Assembly: GCF_022259695.1 (NCBI RefSeq)
Contig: NZ_CP092099.1
Location: forward strand, 2,683,501-2,747,500
Origin: Flaviramulus sp. BrNp1-15
GTDB taxonomy: Bacteria; Bacteroidota; Bacteroidia; Flavobacteriales; Flavobacteriaceae
Direction of reading: 5' to 3'
Length of the DNA: 64,000 nucleotides
Positions 25,710 through 33,764 of this stretch are shown in pieces. Below the pieces are notes generated by a model. That model ran no database searches. It had not been told where the DNA came from and saw only the letters and a list, made by a program, of their open reading frames with translations. Each line of letters starts with the position of its first letter. The stretch's first letter is position 1. The translations under genes and the position numbers were made by a program.

Positions 25710-25982
25710 ATGAACAAAACAGATTTAATCGATGCAATGGCAGAACACGCAGGAATCACTAAAGCTGCTGCAAAAAAAGCATTAGAGTGTGCTTTAATTG
25801 AAATTGAAGGAGCTTTACAAAAAGGAAACAGAGTTTCTTTAGTAGGTTTTGGTTCTTGGTCAGTATCTAAAAGAGCTGCTAGAGAAGGAAGAAATCCTCA
25901 AACTGGAGCAACTATCAAAATCAAAGCTAAAAACGTTGTTAAGTTTAAAGCTGGGTCTGATTTATCAAATGCGGTAAACTAA
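25710..25982 (+). CDS. HU-family histone-like DNA-binding protein
   Basis: 90-aa nucleoid protein that bends DNA as a dimer. The sequence is canonical: NKTDLIDAMAEHAGITKAAA, then GNRVSLVGFGSWSVSKRAA and the beta-arm start GRNPQTGATIKIKA (about 58-71), with AKNVVKFKAGSDL at the end. A consensus promoter precedes it and a strong terminator follows, so it is transcribed alone and probably highly. Confidence 0.97.
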   Translation: MNKTDLIDAMAEHAGITKAAAKKALECALIEIEGALQKGNRVSLVGFGSWSVSKRAAREGRNPQTGATIKIKAKNVVKFKAGSDLSNAVN

Positions 25983-26003
25983 TTACTTAGTAATTTAATA
26001 TAG

Positions 26004-26036
26004 AAAAGGCCTTCATTAAATGAAGGCCTTTTTTTA
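26004..26036 (+). terminator. Intrinsic terminator after the HU gene
   Basis: Stem AAAGGCCTTCA/TGAAGGCCTTT with loop TTAAA, followed by a T-run. Confidence 0.9.
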
Positions 26037-26103
26037 TATATCTTATCAAACAGTTGCATTTTTAATAAATAAATATTAGATTTAATTGCTAATTCCTCAT
26101 AAT

Positions 26104-26664
26104 ATGGTTACAACCAAGCCCAAAAAAGGAAATTTATTGATCGCCGAACCTGCGATTATAGGCGATGTTTCATTTAACCGTTCTATCGTTTTATTAGCAG
26201 ACCATTCGCAAGAAGGTTCAATAGGTTTTATTCTTAATAAACCACTTGATTATACCATAAATGATTTAATTCCAGAAGTTGAAGCCTCTTTTAAAGTATA
26301 TAATGGCGGACCTGTTGAACAGGATAATTTATACTTCATTCATAAAATTCCACAATTAATCCCAAATAGCATAGAAATTTCATTAGGTGTTTATTGGGGA
26401 GGAGACTTTACTAAAGTTGCAGAACTTATTAAAGATAATACTATTAAAGAAAATGATATTCGTTTTTTTCTTGGGTATTCTGGTTGGGAATCCAGACAGC
26501 TTGAAGATGAACTAAAAGCTAGTTCTTGGGTGGTTACCGAGAATATTTATAAAAAGGATATTATAGAGAAAGATTACGAATCTTTCTGGAAAGAAAAAAT
26601 GCTTGAATTTGGTGGTGAATACAGTATTTGGTCTAATGCTCCAGAAAATCCCAGTTATAACTAG
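26104..26664 (+). CDS. YqgE/AlgH family protein
   Basis: 186-aa protein of the UPF0301 (YqgE/AlgH) family, cytosolic, function not settled. Conserved elements: KGNLLIAEPAIIGDVSFNRS (about 8-27), GSIGFILNKPLDY and YNGGPVEQDNLYFIH, with FFLGYSGWESRQLEDEL later. I start at ATG 26104 (MVTTKPKKG); the frame is open to a TTG at 26086 that adds six unconserved residues. Its end overlaps the convergent aminotransferase gene by four bases. Confidence 0.92.
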   Translation: MVTTKPKKGNLLIAEPAIIGDVSFNRSIVLLADHSQEGSIGFILNKPLDYTINDLIPEVEASFKVYNGGPVEQDNLYFIHKIPQLIPNSIEISLGVYWGGDFTKVAELIKDNTIKENDIRFFLGYSGWESRQLEDELKASSWVVTENIYKKDIIEKDYESFWKEKMLEFGGEYSIWSNAPENPSYN

Positions 26665-27503
26665 CCTAATCTCACTTTTACATTTAATTTTTGAAGTAAC
26701 ATTTTTGAGACTTCATTTGTATACTGCTTTTTTCTGTATTTGCTTACTGGTTGTATACCAACAATAACATTTGTAATAAACATTTCGTCTGCTTTTTGCA
26801 GCTCAAAAGGAGATATTGATTCTTCAACCAACTCATAATCCGGTAAATTTTTAATAATATTTAAAAGTTGAGTTCTCATGACTCCTTTTAAACAACCATC
26901 TAAAAGTGGAGCTGTTTTTATAATTTTTCCTTTTACTAAAAAAATATTACCGTTTAGAGCTTCTACAACATGCTTATCTGTATTTATTAACAAACAATTA
27001 TTCAAATTGTTTTCTTTAGCATAAATGCTACCAATGACATTAAGTGCTTTGTTATTGGTTTTTAATGTTGATAATAAGCTTGGAGAAAGATAATGGTCTT
27101 TAAACAAATCAACTTCATAAAAATCTGTATTCAAAATATAAAAATCTTCTTGAATTGATTTAACAGAAATTATAAAACTTACATCATTAGTTTCAGGTGT
27201 ATATAATCCACCTTCATTTCTATGAACCATTAATTTAACACGAGCTGATGCTTTTAATAATTGATTTGCTTCTAATGTTTTGTTAATCTCTGCTTCTAAA
27301 AACTCCATGGTAAAGTTCATGGGTATTTCCATACGCATTATACGCATTGAAGCCATTAACCTAAAGTAATGATCTTCCCAAAACAATATTTTTCCATAGC
27401 TTGTTTTAATGGTTTCAAAAAGCGCATCCCCATAAGCATATCCTCTATTTGTAAATGATAAGTTTTTATTTTCGGCTAAAAGAGTTCCGTTAAAATTTGT
27501 CAT
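26661..27503 (-). CDS. Class IV PLP-dependent aminotransferase (aminodeoxychorismate lyase-like)
   Basis: 280-aa fold-type IV PLP enzyme, resembling 4-amino-4-deoxychorismate lyase (PabC, folate synthesis) or branched-chain aminotransferases. Seen: NRGYAYGDALFETIK (about 19-33), FWEDHYFRLMASMRI, the catalytic-lysine region KTNNKALNVIGSIYAKENN, and ADEMFITNVIVGIQPV near the C-terminus. A rho-independent terminator ends exactly at its start codon, so its leader is unusually short or it is regulated by read-through. Substrate cannot be fixed from the sequence. Confidence 0.88.
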   Translation of the reverse strand: MTNFNGTLLAENKNLSFTNRGYAYGDALFETIKTSYGKILFWEDHYFRLMASMRIMRMEIPMNFTMEFLEAEINKTLEANQLLKASARVKLMVHRNEGGLYTPETNDVSFIISVKSIQEDFYILNTDFYEVDLFKDHYLSPSLLSTLKTNNKALNVIGSIYAKENNLNNCLLINTDKHVVEALNGNIFLVKGKIIKTAPLLDGCLKGVMRTQLLNIIKNLPDYELVEESISPFELQKADEMFITNVIVGIQPVSKYRKKQYTNEVSKMLLQKLNVKVRLG

Positions 27504-27534
27504 AAAAAAATCCCGCTAATGATTAAAAGCGGGA
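27504..27534 (-). terminator. Terminator of the START-like gene, abutting the next start codon
   Basis: On the minus strand: stem TCCCGCT/AGCGGGA followed by seven T that run directly into the ATG of the aminotransferase gene (CAT at 27501-27503). Confidence 0.8.
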
Positions 27535-27564
27535 CAAATATAATTTAAAATATATGATTTAGAA

Positions 27565-27957
27565 TTAGGCAGAACCTAATACTTGTTTTAAACTGGAAAT
27601 TTGATTTTCCCATAACATTTTAGCTTCATCAATCTCATCTTCTTCAGCAAAATCGGTAACTATTAAAGACACATCTTTTGTGATTTCATCAACTTGAATT
27701 CTAATTTCAAAAAAGCATGTTAATTCGTCCTCTTCATCTTCCATCCATCTAAACTTTACGCGTTCTCCACTTTTCTTATTTAACAACTTTGCTTTTTCCT
27801 CGCTGTCATCCCAAATAAAAGTAAATAATTCACCTCTTGAGTTTACATTATCTGAAAACCATTCAGACAAACCAGATGGTGTTGATATGTATTGATATAA
27901 TAACTGAGGAGAGGCATGTATTGGAAATTCAATATCAAACTTTACTTTATCGTCCAT
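27565..27957 (-). CDS. START-like domain (SRPBCC-type) protein
   Basis: 130-aa acidic soluble protein with an AHSA1/START-like fold: FPIHASPQLLYQYISTPSGLSEWF (N-terminal helix and loop, shown in part), then FIWDDSEEKAKLL and VKFRWMEDEEDELTCFFEI, ending in a C-terminal helix. The family is common in Bacteroidetes as a single-copy gene next to the class IV aminotransferase; ligand unknown. Confidence 0.85.
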   Translation of the reverse strand: MDDKVKFDIEFPIHASPQLLYQYISTPSGLSEWFSDNVNSRGELFTFIWDDSEEKAKLLNKKSGERVKFRWMEDEEDELTCFFEIRIQVDEITKDVSLIVTDFAEEDEIDEAKMLWENQISSLKQVLGSA

Positions 27958-28045
27958 AAGTACTTTTAAAATTTATATTGCCCAATATATACATTAATTA
28001 ATAAGTATAATAACTATTTTTAATAATATTTTACTCAACTTCTGT

Positions 28046-28075
28046 TTGCTTACAATAATATTGTTTTTATATTTG
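28046..28075 (+). promoter_or_regulatory. Consensus Bacteroidetes promoter for tRNA-Met
   Basis: TTG at 28046-28048, 19-base spacer, TATATTTG at 28068-28075; the tRNA starts 13 bases later. Confidence 0.8.
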
Positions 28076-28088
28076 CAGCCTTAAATTA

Positions 28089-28162
28089 GGCGAGGTAGCT
28101 CAGTTGGTTAGAGCGTCGGATTCATAACCCGGAGGTCGGGGGATCGTGCCCCCCTCTCGCTA
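28089..28162 (+). tRNA. tRNA-Met (CAT anticodon)
   Basis: Full cloverleaf can be drawn: acceptor GGCGAGG with TCTCGCT, D-arm GCTCAGTTGGTTAGAGC, anticodon loop TTCATAA, T-stem GGGGG/CCCCC. CCA is not encoded, as is usual in Bacteroidetes. A31-C39 would be a mismatch in the anticodon stem, and the T-loop reads ATCGTGC instead of the usual TTCRANY, so positions 54 and 58 are A and T rather than T and A. CAT could also be tRNA-Ile2 before lysidine modification; elongator Met is favoured by overall similarity. An integrase remnant follows. Confidence 0.92.
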
Positions 28163-28217
28163 CAAATGTAAAATCACACAAAACTAGCGGTTTAGGTTTT
28201 CTCTAAACCGTTTTTTT

Positions 28218-29051
28218 ATGTCTACATTTAAACAAATTCTTACTTTTGCATACGAAAGTGAATACGAAAGTGCATACGATTTGTCAAAAAAGAAACTTTT
28301 TTCCAGTCCAAAAATCTATACAGCCAACGGAAATTTATCCAAGCGATGGTATGTGTATTTTTCCTTTCGAGACCCCAATACAGGTAAACTAAAGCGTCTC
28401 ACCCCGTTTTATGGAACAGCAAACACTTATAAAACCAAGGAAGAGCGCATGGAAGTACTTACAGTATATCGTAAAGTATTACTCAAGCTCTTAAAACAAG
28501 GTTATAATCCTTTTAAAGATAACACTGCGTTATATCAAAAATTACATGGAAAAACTATAACCACACCTTCAATAACTGAAGAAAGCACCCAACAAAAAGA
28601 AGCGAAACAGAGCTTAAATCAACCCCGAGAAATGCCCAATCTATCATTGAGGGCTGCGTTTGATTATGGTTTAAAACTCAAAGAAAAATTAGTAGGTGTA
28701 CGTACTTTAAAAGATTATAGAAATAAAATAGATCTGTTGTTAAAATGGTTGGATAAAAACCATCCAAATATTAAAACAATTGACACTTTAGATAAACAGT
28801 TGGTTCTTCAGTTTTTAAACCATGTTTTAGATAAAACCTCTCCACGTAATAGAAATAATTATCGAGCCGATTTAGGTAGCATTATTCAAGTGTTGGAAGA
28901 TAATGATGTTATTGGACAGAACTTTGTAAAAAACATACCCATATTAAAATCAAAACCAGAACGCAATAAAACCTATACGTTAGAAACTCAAGAAGCAATA
29001 GATAAGAACATAGAACTTTCTATAAAGGAACAAGAGAACAAAAAGAATTAA
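28218..29051 (+). pseudogene. Tyrosine recombinase remnant lacking the catalytic domain
   Basis: 277 aa corresponding to the N-terminal part of a Bacteroidetes phage/transposon integrase. The arm-type DNA-binding region (KRWYVYFSFRDPNTGKLKR) and the SAM-like core-binding domain (KLKEKLVGVRTLKDYRNKI to NNYRADLGSIIQVLEDN) are present up to LKSKPERNKTYTL. The catalytic domain with the R-H-R-Y residues should follow but the frame ends after about 25 unrelated residues, 4 bases before the first cassette repeat. It lies 56 bases after tRNA-Met, a classical integration target. Probably a non-functional trace of an integrated element. Confidence 0.85.
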
Positions 29052-29054
29052 ACT

Positions 29055-29201
29055 ATGCACAACACCGTGTATAATTAATTGCTTTGGTCGTTGCTTATAT
29101 GGAAAATTCCTTCGGAATTTTCTCGCGCTCGTTTTTGTTTACTAAATTAGTTGCTCAAACACGCAACTAACCATACACAAGACCGTTGTACACCATTTGA
29201 G
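29055..29201 (+). repeat. Cassette repeat R1, long imperfect palindrome
   Basis: 147-bp element. Outer cores TGCACAAC (29056-29063) and GTTGTACACC (29185-29194) are near reverse complements; arms GTGTATAATTAATTGC (29067-29082) and GCAACTAACCATACAC (29163-29178) pair with four mismatches; inside is the hairpin GAAAATTCC-TTC-GGAATTTTC (29102-29122) followed by CTCGC. R2 and R3 have the same plan. It begins right after the integrase remnant and precedes the 29207 gene. Confidence 0.8.
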
Positions 29202-29206
29202 GAAAT

Positions 29207-29701
29207 ATGAAAATACTGACAATATTTACACTTTTTTTATTTATTAATTCTGGGATTATAGAGAATAATTGCGTTGATAATGTGAAAATCGGAATGGATA
29301 TTTCTGAATTTTTAGAAAGTAAGAGAGAAATTTACAAAGTCAAAGAAGAAACAATAAATCTTGAAGGAGATGACTATCCTATTTTTAATGTTTATGAAAA
29401 CTCTGAATTGATTTATGCTGTAGAACCAGACGAAAACGGAGAAAAAGTGTGGAGGATTTGGCTATATGGACAGAAGTTCAAAACAGAATTAGGAATTGGT
29501 ATAGGCAATACTCTTGTTGACTTAAAAAACAAATATACCATTGACGATATATCAACAGCCGAGGGAAGTTTATTTATCTTGGTCAAAGAAATTGAAGTTG
29601 GTTTTGAATTAGATGGCTCTAAAATACCAAGAGAATGGTGGAACGAAATGAAGCTTGAGGAATTGAAAAATGATTTACCGATAAGTTTAATAATAATATA
29701 A
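29207..29701 (+). CDS. Secreted hypothetical protein, cassette 1
   Basis: 164-aa protein with an N-terminal hydrophobic signal (MKILTIFTLFLFINSG, cleavage unclear). The mature part is acidic and beta-rich, with EKVWRIWLYGQKFKTELGIG and a short LGIGIGNTLVDLKNKY stretch resembling small periplasmic sensor or inhibitor proteins, but no family is recognised. It is framed by repeats whose inner edges are CCGTTGTACACC and GGTGTACAAC. Such a lone gene between repeats looks like a cassette. Function unknown. Confidence 0.75.
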   Translation: MKILTIFTLFLFINSGIIENNCVDNVKIGMDISEFLESKREIYKVKEETINLEGDDYPIFNVYENSELIYAVEPDENGEKVWRIWLYGQKFKTELGIGIGNTLVDLKNKYTIDDISTAEGSLFILVKEIEVGFELDGSKIPREWWNEMKLEELKNDLPISLIII

Positions 29702-29703
29702 AA

Positions 29704-29847
29704 ACGGTGTACAACAATGCATAAAAATAATGCTTAGTTTTATACTTAATCAAAGTTTAGTGCTTTTTTGTTAGCTTCTGATTTTCCTTCGGAAAATCCT
29801 CGCATACAAACACGTAACTTTTCTTACACATAAACATTTTGCACAAT
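29704..29847 (+). repeat. Cassette repeat R2
   Basis: 144-bp element between cassettes 1 and 2. It starts with GGTGTACAAC (29706-29715) and holds a perfect hairpin GATTTTCC-TTC-GGAAAATC (29780-29798) followed by CTCGCATACAAACACG, the same centre as R3. The right half (TTACACATAAACATTTTGCACAAT) pairs only loosely with the left, so this is the most diverged copy. Confidence 0.75.
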
Positions 29848-30420
29848 ATGAAAATCGAGATGCGAAGAATATTAATAGTAATATTTTTACTGTCAACCAG
29901 TTTCGGATTTGGACAAAATACGACCTCTGAAAATTGGAATGAAAATGATAAGGCGCAATACTCTAAACTAAAGGGATTAGCTAAATACGTGTATAACAAA
30001 GAAAAGTCTGAAATCTCAAAAGATAGTTTATTTGACAAATATGTCTTTTTCGACTATGTCCTAAACGATACTGTTTCTGAAAGAAGAGAAAGAAGAATTG
30101 TTGCGTTCGACACGCTTTTTTATTATTTCAAAAAAACGGTTGAAAGTATTGGATTGGAAAACTTGGATGCTAAACCAGTAAGATATTATAAAAATCACGA
30201 AATTTATAAGCCTTTCGATGAGGAAAAATCTGAACTGAAAACCGTTGGAGGAGAAAAAATGTATGCTAAAGATGACAACGTTTTTGCGTACTTCAGAAAG
30301 GAAGAGCCTGAAAATCCAATAGGAGTATTACTATTTGAACCTGAAACTGACAAATTAGGAGCTTGGATTATGATAAACCAAGGTGGATACAAATATTTTT
30401 TAACGTTTAGTCTATTATAA
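29848..30420 (+). CDS. Secreted hypothetical protein, cassette 2
   Basis: 190-aa protein; signal peptide in MRRILIVIFLLSTSFGFGQ (cleavage before Gln-Asn). ATG 29848 is taken as start; ATG 29860 is equally possible, and the TTG at 29839 lies in the repeat. The mature part is charged, with SERRERRIVAFDTLFYYFK and GAWIMINQGGYKYFLTF at the C-terminus. I do not recognise a domain. It is bounded by repeats R2 and R3. Function unknown. Confidence 0.72.
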   Translation: MKIEMRRILIVIFLLSTSFGFGQNTTSENWNENDKAQYSKLKGLAKYVYNKEKSEISKDSLFDKYVFFDYVLNDTVSERRERRIVAFDTLFYYFKKTVESIGLENLDAKPVRYYKNHEIYKPFDEEKSELKTVGGEKMYAKDDNVFAYFRKEEPENPIGVLLFEPETDKLGAWIMINQGGYKYFLTFSLL

Positions 30421-30425
30421 AAATA

Positions 30426-30572
30426 CTGTACACAACAACGTATATAAAAAATTGCTGGTGTTGTGCTAAAACAAAGGTCGTTGCACGTTTGCTACGTCTG
30501 ATTTTCCTTCGGAAAATCCTCGCACGCAAACCCGCAACTTTCCATATACAAACACGTTACAGGTAATTTGAG
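30426..30572 (+). repeat. Cassette repeat R3
   Basis: 147-bp element between cassettes 2 and 3. Outer edges CTGTACACAACAACG and CACGTTACAGG; arms GTATATAAAAAATTGC (30440-30455) and GCAACTTTCCATATAC pair with few mismatches; inner arms GTTGCACGTTTGC and GCAAACCCGCAAC pair; central hairpin GATTTTCC-TTC-GGAAAATC (30500-30518). GGTCGTTGC is shared with R1 and ATTTGAG ends both R1 and R3. Confidence 0.8.
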
Positions 30573-30590
30573 AAATCTCAGAAATAATAT

Positions 30591-30956
30591 ATGAAAACAA
30601 CAGCAAAACATAATGAACGTATAGCAAAAATGACATTTGCATCCGTTTATCCTCACTATTTAACAAAGGTTCAAAAAAAAGGAAGAACTCAAGAAGAACT
30701 ATACCAAGTGATAGAATGGTTAACAGGTTATAACGAAGCTAAAATACAAACATTGATTGATGAGAAAGTGACGTTTCAAACATTTTTTCAAAATGCAAAT
30801 TTAAACACGAATGCTAACCTAATTAAAGGCGTTATATGTGGCTATCGAATAGAAGAAATTGATAATCCATTAACGCAACAGGTAAGATATTTGGACAAAC
30901 TAGTAGATGAATTAGCTAAAGGTCGAAAAATGGAAAAAATTTTACGTGTCGGATGA
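30591..30956 (+). CDS. DUF2200 family protein, cassette 3
   Basis: 121-aa soluble protein matching DUF2200: HNERIAKMTFASVYPHYLTKV, then the KKGRTQEELYQVIEWLTGY motif, FFQNANLNTNANLIKG and a C-terminal helix VRYLDKLVDELAKGRKMEKI. The family is widespread and scattered across phyla, function unknown, which fits horizontal spread. It follows repeat R3 by 18 bases and is the last gene with a repeat before it. Confidence 0.88.
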   Translation: MKTTAKHNERIAKMTFASVYPHYLTKVQKKGRTQEELYQVIEWLTGYNEAKIQTLIDEKVTFQTFFQNANLNTNANLIKGVICGYRIEEIDNPLTQQVRYLDKLVDELAKGRKMEKILRVG

Positions 30957-31112
30957 ATTTGAATGGCTACAGTTAAAGAATACAATAATCAACAATAGAT
31001 TTAGTTAATTACTACTTAATTTTCTTTTTGGAAATTTTTAGCTAATTTTAATACAATGAAACCAATTATAAATACGTTTTATGCAATTTTAAATTGATTA
31101 TAAATTAATAAA

Positions 31113-31610
31113 ATGGGATTAAGAGCATCAATAATTCAACTAGATCAAGAATATCTTGAAAAAATAATTATTAATCAAACTGAATTTTTAAATATTGATC
31201 CTTCAGAAAACATATATAAATCAATTGATCTTGATAAATCTTGGGATGGTATTATTTTTTTGTTATCAAATGGTGGAACTTACAGGGATAGTAAAAAAGT
31301 TGTAACTAATATTTCACGCATTATATTAAGTGGACAAAATTTAACAGAACTAGATAACTATGGTATTACTGCTTCATATTTGACTTCAAAACAAGTAAAA
31401 CAATGTATTAATGAACTTATTAAAATTACAGAGAAAAAGTTATATAGTCGCTTTGACTCTAAACTGATGAGTGATAGAGGTGTTTATGATTTTGATTCAT
31501 TTATAATGAATCCTGACTTCAAACATTTTTTTAATTATTATCAAATAGTAAAAGAATTCTATAATGATGCTGCTAAAAAGGGAAAAGCTACTTTAACGTA
31601 TATATCTTAA
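31113..31610 (+). CDS. DUF1877 (YfbM-like) family protein
   Basis: 165-aa soluble protein of the DUF1877/YfbM family: MGLRASIIQLDQEYLEKI, DLDKSWDGIIFLLSNGG (the family core), YLTSKQVKQCINELIKI and a C-terminal YYQIVKEFYNDAAKKG helix. Function unknown; such genes are often found in immunity-like or defence-adjacent islands. No cassette repeat stands between it and DUF2200, but it shares the accessory interval between tRNA-Met and guaB. Confidence 0.88.
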   Translation: MGLRASIIQLDQEYLEKIIINQTEFLNIDPSENIYKSIDLDKSWDGIIFLLSNGGTYRDSKKVVTNISRIILSGQNLTELDNYGITASYLTSKQVKQCINELIKITEKKLYSRFDSKLMSDRGVYDFDSFIMNPDFKHFFNYYQIVKEFYNDAAKKGKATLTYIS

Positions 31611-31656
31611 TTAATATAATAATTAGTAGAACTTTATTTATGTCTAAACATTAAAC

Positions 31657-31688
31657 AAAAAAGGCGAAACTAAAGTTTCGCCTTTTTT
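31657..31688. terminator. Bidirectional terminator between DUF1877 and guaB
   Basis: Stem AAAAGGCGAAAC/GTTTCGCCTTTT with loop TAAA, flanked by A- and T-runs, serving both convergent genes. Confidence 0.9.
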
Positions 31689-31706
31689 GTTTAATTAACT
31701 CTAAAA

Positions 31707-33179
31707 TTATCTAGAATAATTAGGAGATTCTTTAGTAATAGTTACATTATGCGGGTGGCTTTCGTTTATTCCACTTGCTGTAATTTTCACAAACTGTCCT
31801 GTTTCTTTTAACGTTTCAATATCTTTTGCTCCACAGTAACCCATACCAGCTCGTAAACCTCCAATAAACTGATGAATACTTTCATATAAATCACCTTTAT
31901 AAGGTACTCGACCTACAATTCCTTCTGGTACCAACTTTTTAATATCATCTTCTACATCCTGAAAATATCTATCTTTACTACCTTGTTTCATAGCTTCCAC
32001 AGAACCCATACCACGATACGATTTAAACTTACGTCCTTCGTAAATAATAGTTTCTCCAGGAGATTCTTTTGTTCCTGCTAAAAGTGATCCTAGCATTACA
32101 CAATCTGCACCTGCTGCAATAGCTTTAGGAATATCACCTGTGTAACGAATACCTCCATCTGCAATTACTGGCACACCTGTTCCCTTTAATGCTGCTGAAA
32201 CCTCTAACACCGCAGAAAACTGTGGAAAACCAACACCTGCAACTACACGTGTAGTACAAATAGAACCTGGACCAATACCAACTTTTACAGCATCTGCACC
32301 AGCCTCAACTAAATATTTAGCGGCGGTACCTGTTGCAATATTACCAACAATAACTTCTAAATTTGGGAACTTTGCTTTTATTTCTTTAAGCACACTCACC
32401 ACACCTTTGGTATGTCCGTGAGCTGTATCAATAACCACAGCATCAACACCTGCTTTAACTAAAGCTTCTGCTCTATCAATCGCATCACCAGTTACTCCAA
32501 TGGCTGCAGCAACACGTAAACGCCCATATTCATCTTTATTTGCAATCGGTTTTTGACTTAATTTAGTAATATCTCTAAAAGTAATTAAACCGGATAGTTT
32601 AAAGTTATTATCAACTATTAATAATTTTTCTATTTTATGTTGTTGAAGTATTTTTTCTGCATCTTGTAAAGATGTTCCAACCCCAGCAGTTACTAAGTTT
32701 TCACTTGTCATAACTTCTGTAATTGGTCGTTTGTTATCATGCTCGAAACGCAAATCTCGATTAGTAACAATACCTTTTAAAGTCCCTTCTTCATCAACAA
32801 TAGGAATACCACCAATACCATGTTCTGCCATGTTTTGTTTAGCATCTTTCACCTTTGCTGTTAACGGTAAAGTAACAGGGTCTATAATCATACCACTTTC
32901 AGCACGTTTTACACGTCTAACTTTAAGAGCTTGTGCCTCTATTGTCATGTTTTTATGCAAAACCCCTATACCACCTTCTTGTGCCATGGCAATAGCCATT
33001 TTACTTTCAGTAACCGTATCCATAGCTGCCGAAATTATAGGCACGTTTATGGTAATGTTTCTAGTGAATTTTGTTTGGATGTTTACTTCTCTTGGAAGAA
33101 CTTCGGAAAAAGCTGGAACTAATAAAACGTCGTCGTAAGTAAGACCTTCTCCTAAAATTTTATTTTGATGTGCTATCAT
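31707..33179 (-). CDS. guaB: Inosine-5'-monophosphate dehydrogenase
   Basis: 490-aa NAD-dependent enzyme converting IMP to XMP in guanine nucleotide synthesis. N-terminal [18 protein letters not shown], two CBS domains (about 95-210), catalytic Cys in [15 protein letters not shown] (about 300-314), [12 protein letters not shown] phosphate loop, and the mobile flap [13 protein letters not shown]. Full length, monocistronic, convergent with the accessory region. Confidence 0.97.
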   Translation of the reverse strand: MIAHQNKILGEGLTYDDVLLVPAFSEVLPREVNIQTKFTRNITINVPIISAAMDTVTESKMAIAMAQEGGIGVLHKNMTIEAQALKVRRVKRAESGMIIDPVTLPLTAKVKDAKQNMAEHGIGGIPIVDEEGTLKGIVTNRDLRFEHDNKRPITEVMTSENLVTAGVGTSLQDAEKILQQHKIEKLLIVDNNFKLSGLITFRDITKLSQKPIANKDEYGRLRVAAAIGVTGDAIDRAEALVKAGVDAVVIDTAHGHTKGVVSVLKEIKAKFPNLEVIVGNIATGTAAKYLVEAGADAVKVGIGPGSICTTRVVAGVGFPQFSAVLEVSAALKGTGVPVIADGGIRYTGDIPKAIAAGADCVMLGSLLAGTKESPGETIIYEGRKFKSYRGMGSVEAMKQGSKDRYFQDVEDDIKKLVPEGIVGRVPYKGDLYESIHQFIGGLRAGMGYCGAKDIETLKETGQFVKITASGINESHPHNVTITKESPNYSR

Positions 33180-33275
33180 GATGCAATTACAGTTATAATT
33201 GCGTGCAAATATACAATTTAATTGAACACAAAAGGCTTCTTTTAATGTTAAGAAGTTATTAAGTAAAATAGGAAC

Positions 33276-33764
33276 TTAAGTCTTTTGTACTAACTGTTTT
33301 AAAATAATAAATGTAGAAGCTGCAAAAGTAAGTGTCATTAATATTCCTGAAAACATAACGATGTATTTCATCCATAAAACACCTGTCCAGAGTAAATACA
33401 AACCTCCAAAAGTTAGTATTACAGAAATAAATGGTTCTACTATTAAAAACAATTTAAGTTTTTTATTAAGCTTGGTTATAGAAATGATAGCGCCAACTAA
33501 AAAGAAAATAATAGCCATAGATAATATATGGTTATGAACCAAAGTGAGCATTTCTTGATCACTTTTTTTAAAGCGCATTACCTTAGCATTTTCATCATCT
33601 TCGTTGCCTAAATACTGTTCTTCAATACCGTTAGGATTAGCAGAAGATGTTTCGCCTACAAATAATAGGCCTGTATAAAAACCAATACTTAATACTATTA
33701 TAAACGCACCGATTAATAGCTTAATTTCTTTGGGAAGGTTTAATATTAATCCGTTTAGCTGCAT
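33276..33764 (-). CDS. Inner-membrane protein of unknown function next to an FMN-binding protein
   Basis: 162-aa protein with four membrane segments (about 15-33, 80-97, 103-123, 130-155). Between the first two lies a charged extracytoplasmic loop, GNEDDENAKVMRFKKSDQEM, and the second segment begins LVHNHILSMAII with a histidine pair that could bind a cofactor. It starts directly after the stop of the FMN-binding protein gene, so the two form an operon. I do not recognise a named family; a redox partner or anchor role is inference. Confidence 0.78.
   Translation of the reverse strand: MQLNGLILNLPKEIKLLIGAFIIVLSIGFYTGLLFVGETSSANPNGIEEQYLGNEDDENAKVMRFKKSDQEMLTLVHNHILSMAIIFFLVGAIISITKLNKKLKLFLIVEPFISVILTFGGLYLLWTGVLWMKYIVMFSGILMTLTFAASTFIILKQLVQKT

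Noticed and set aside
29055..30572. Canonical integron attC sites
   Set aside because: Overall plan is similar, but edge cores are GTTGTAC/GTACAAC types rather than GTTRRRY/RYYYAAC, and no IntI gene is present, so I call them integron-like only.
29055..30572. CRISPR array
   Set aside because: Repeats are about 145 bp, diverged and separated by full genes, with no cas genes.
28089..31610. Second attachment-site copy of the tRNA-Met 3' end closing an intact genomic island
   Set aside because: I looked for a repeat of the T-arm/acceptor sequence before guaB and found none, so no island border is claimed.
32731..33138. 135-codon open frame opposite guaB and other long antisense frames
   Set aside because: They lie within well-supported genes in shadow frames and encode no recognisable protein.
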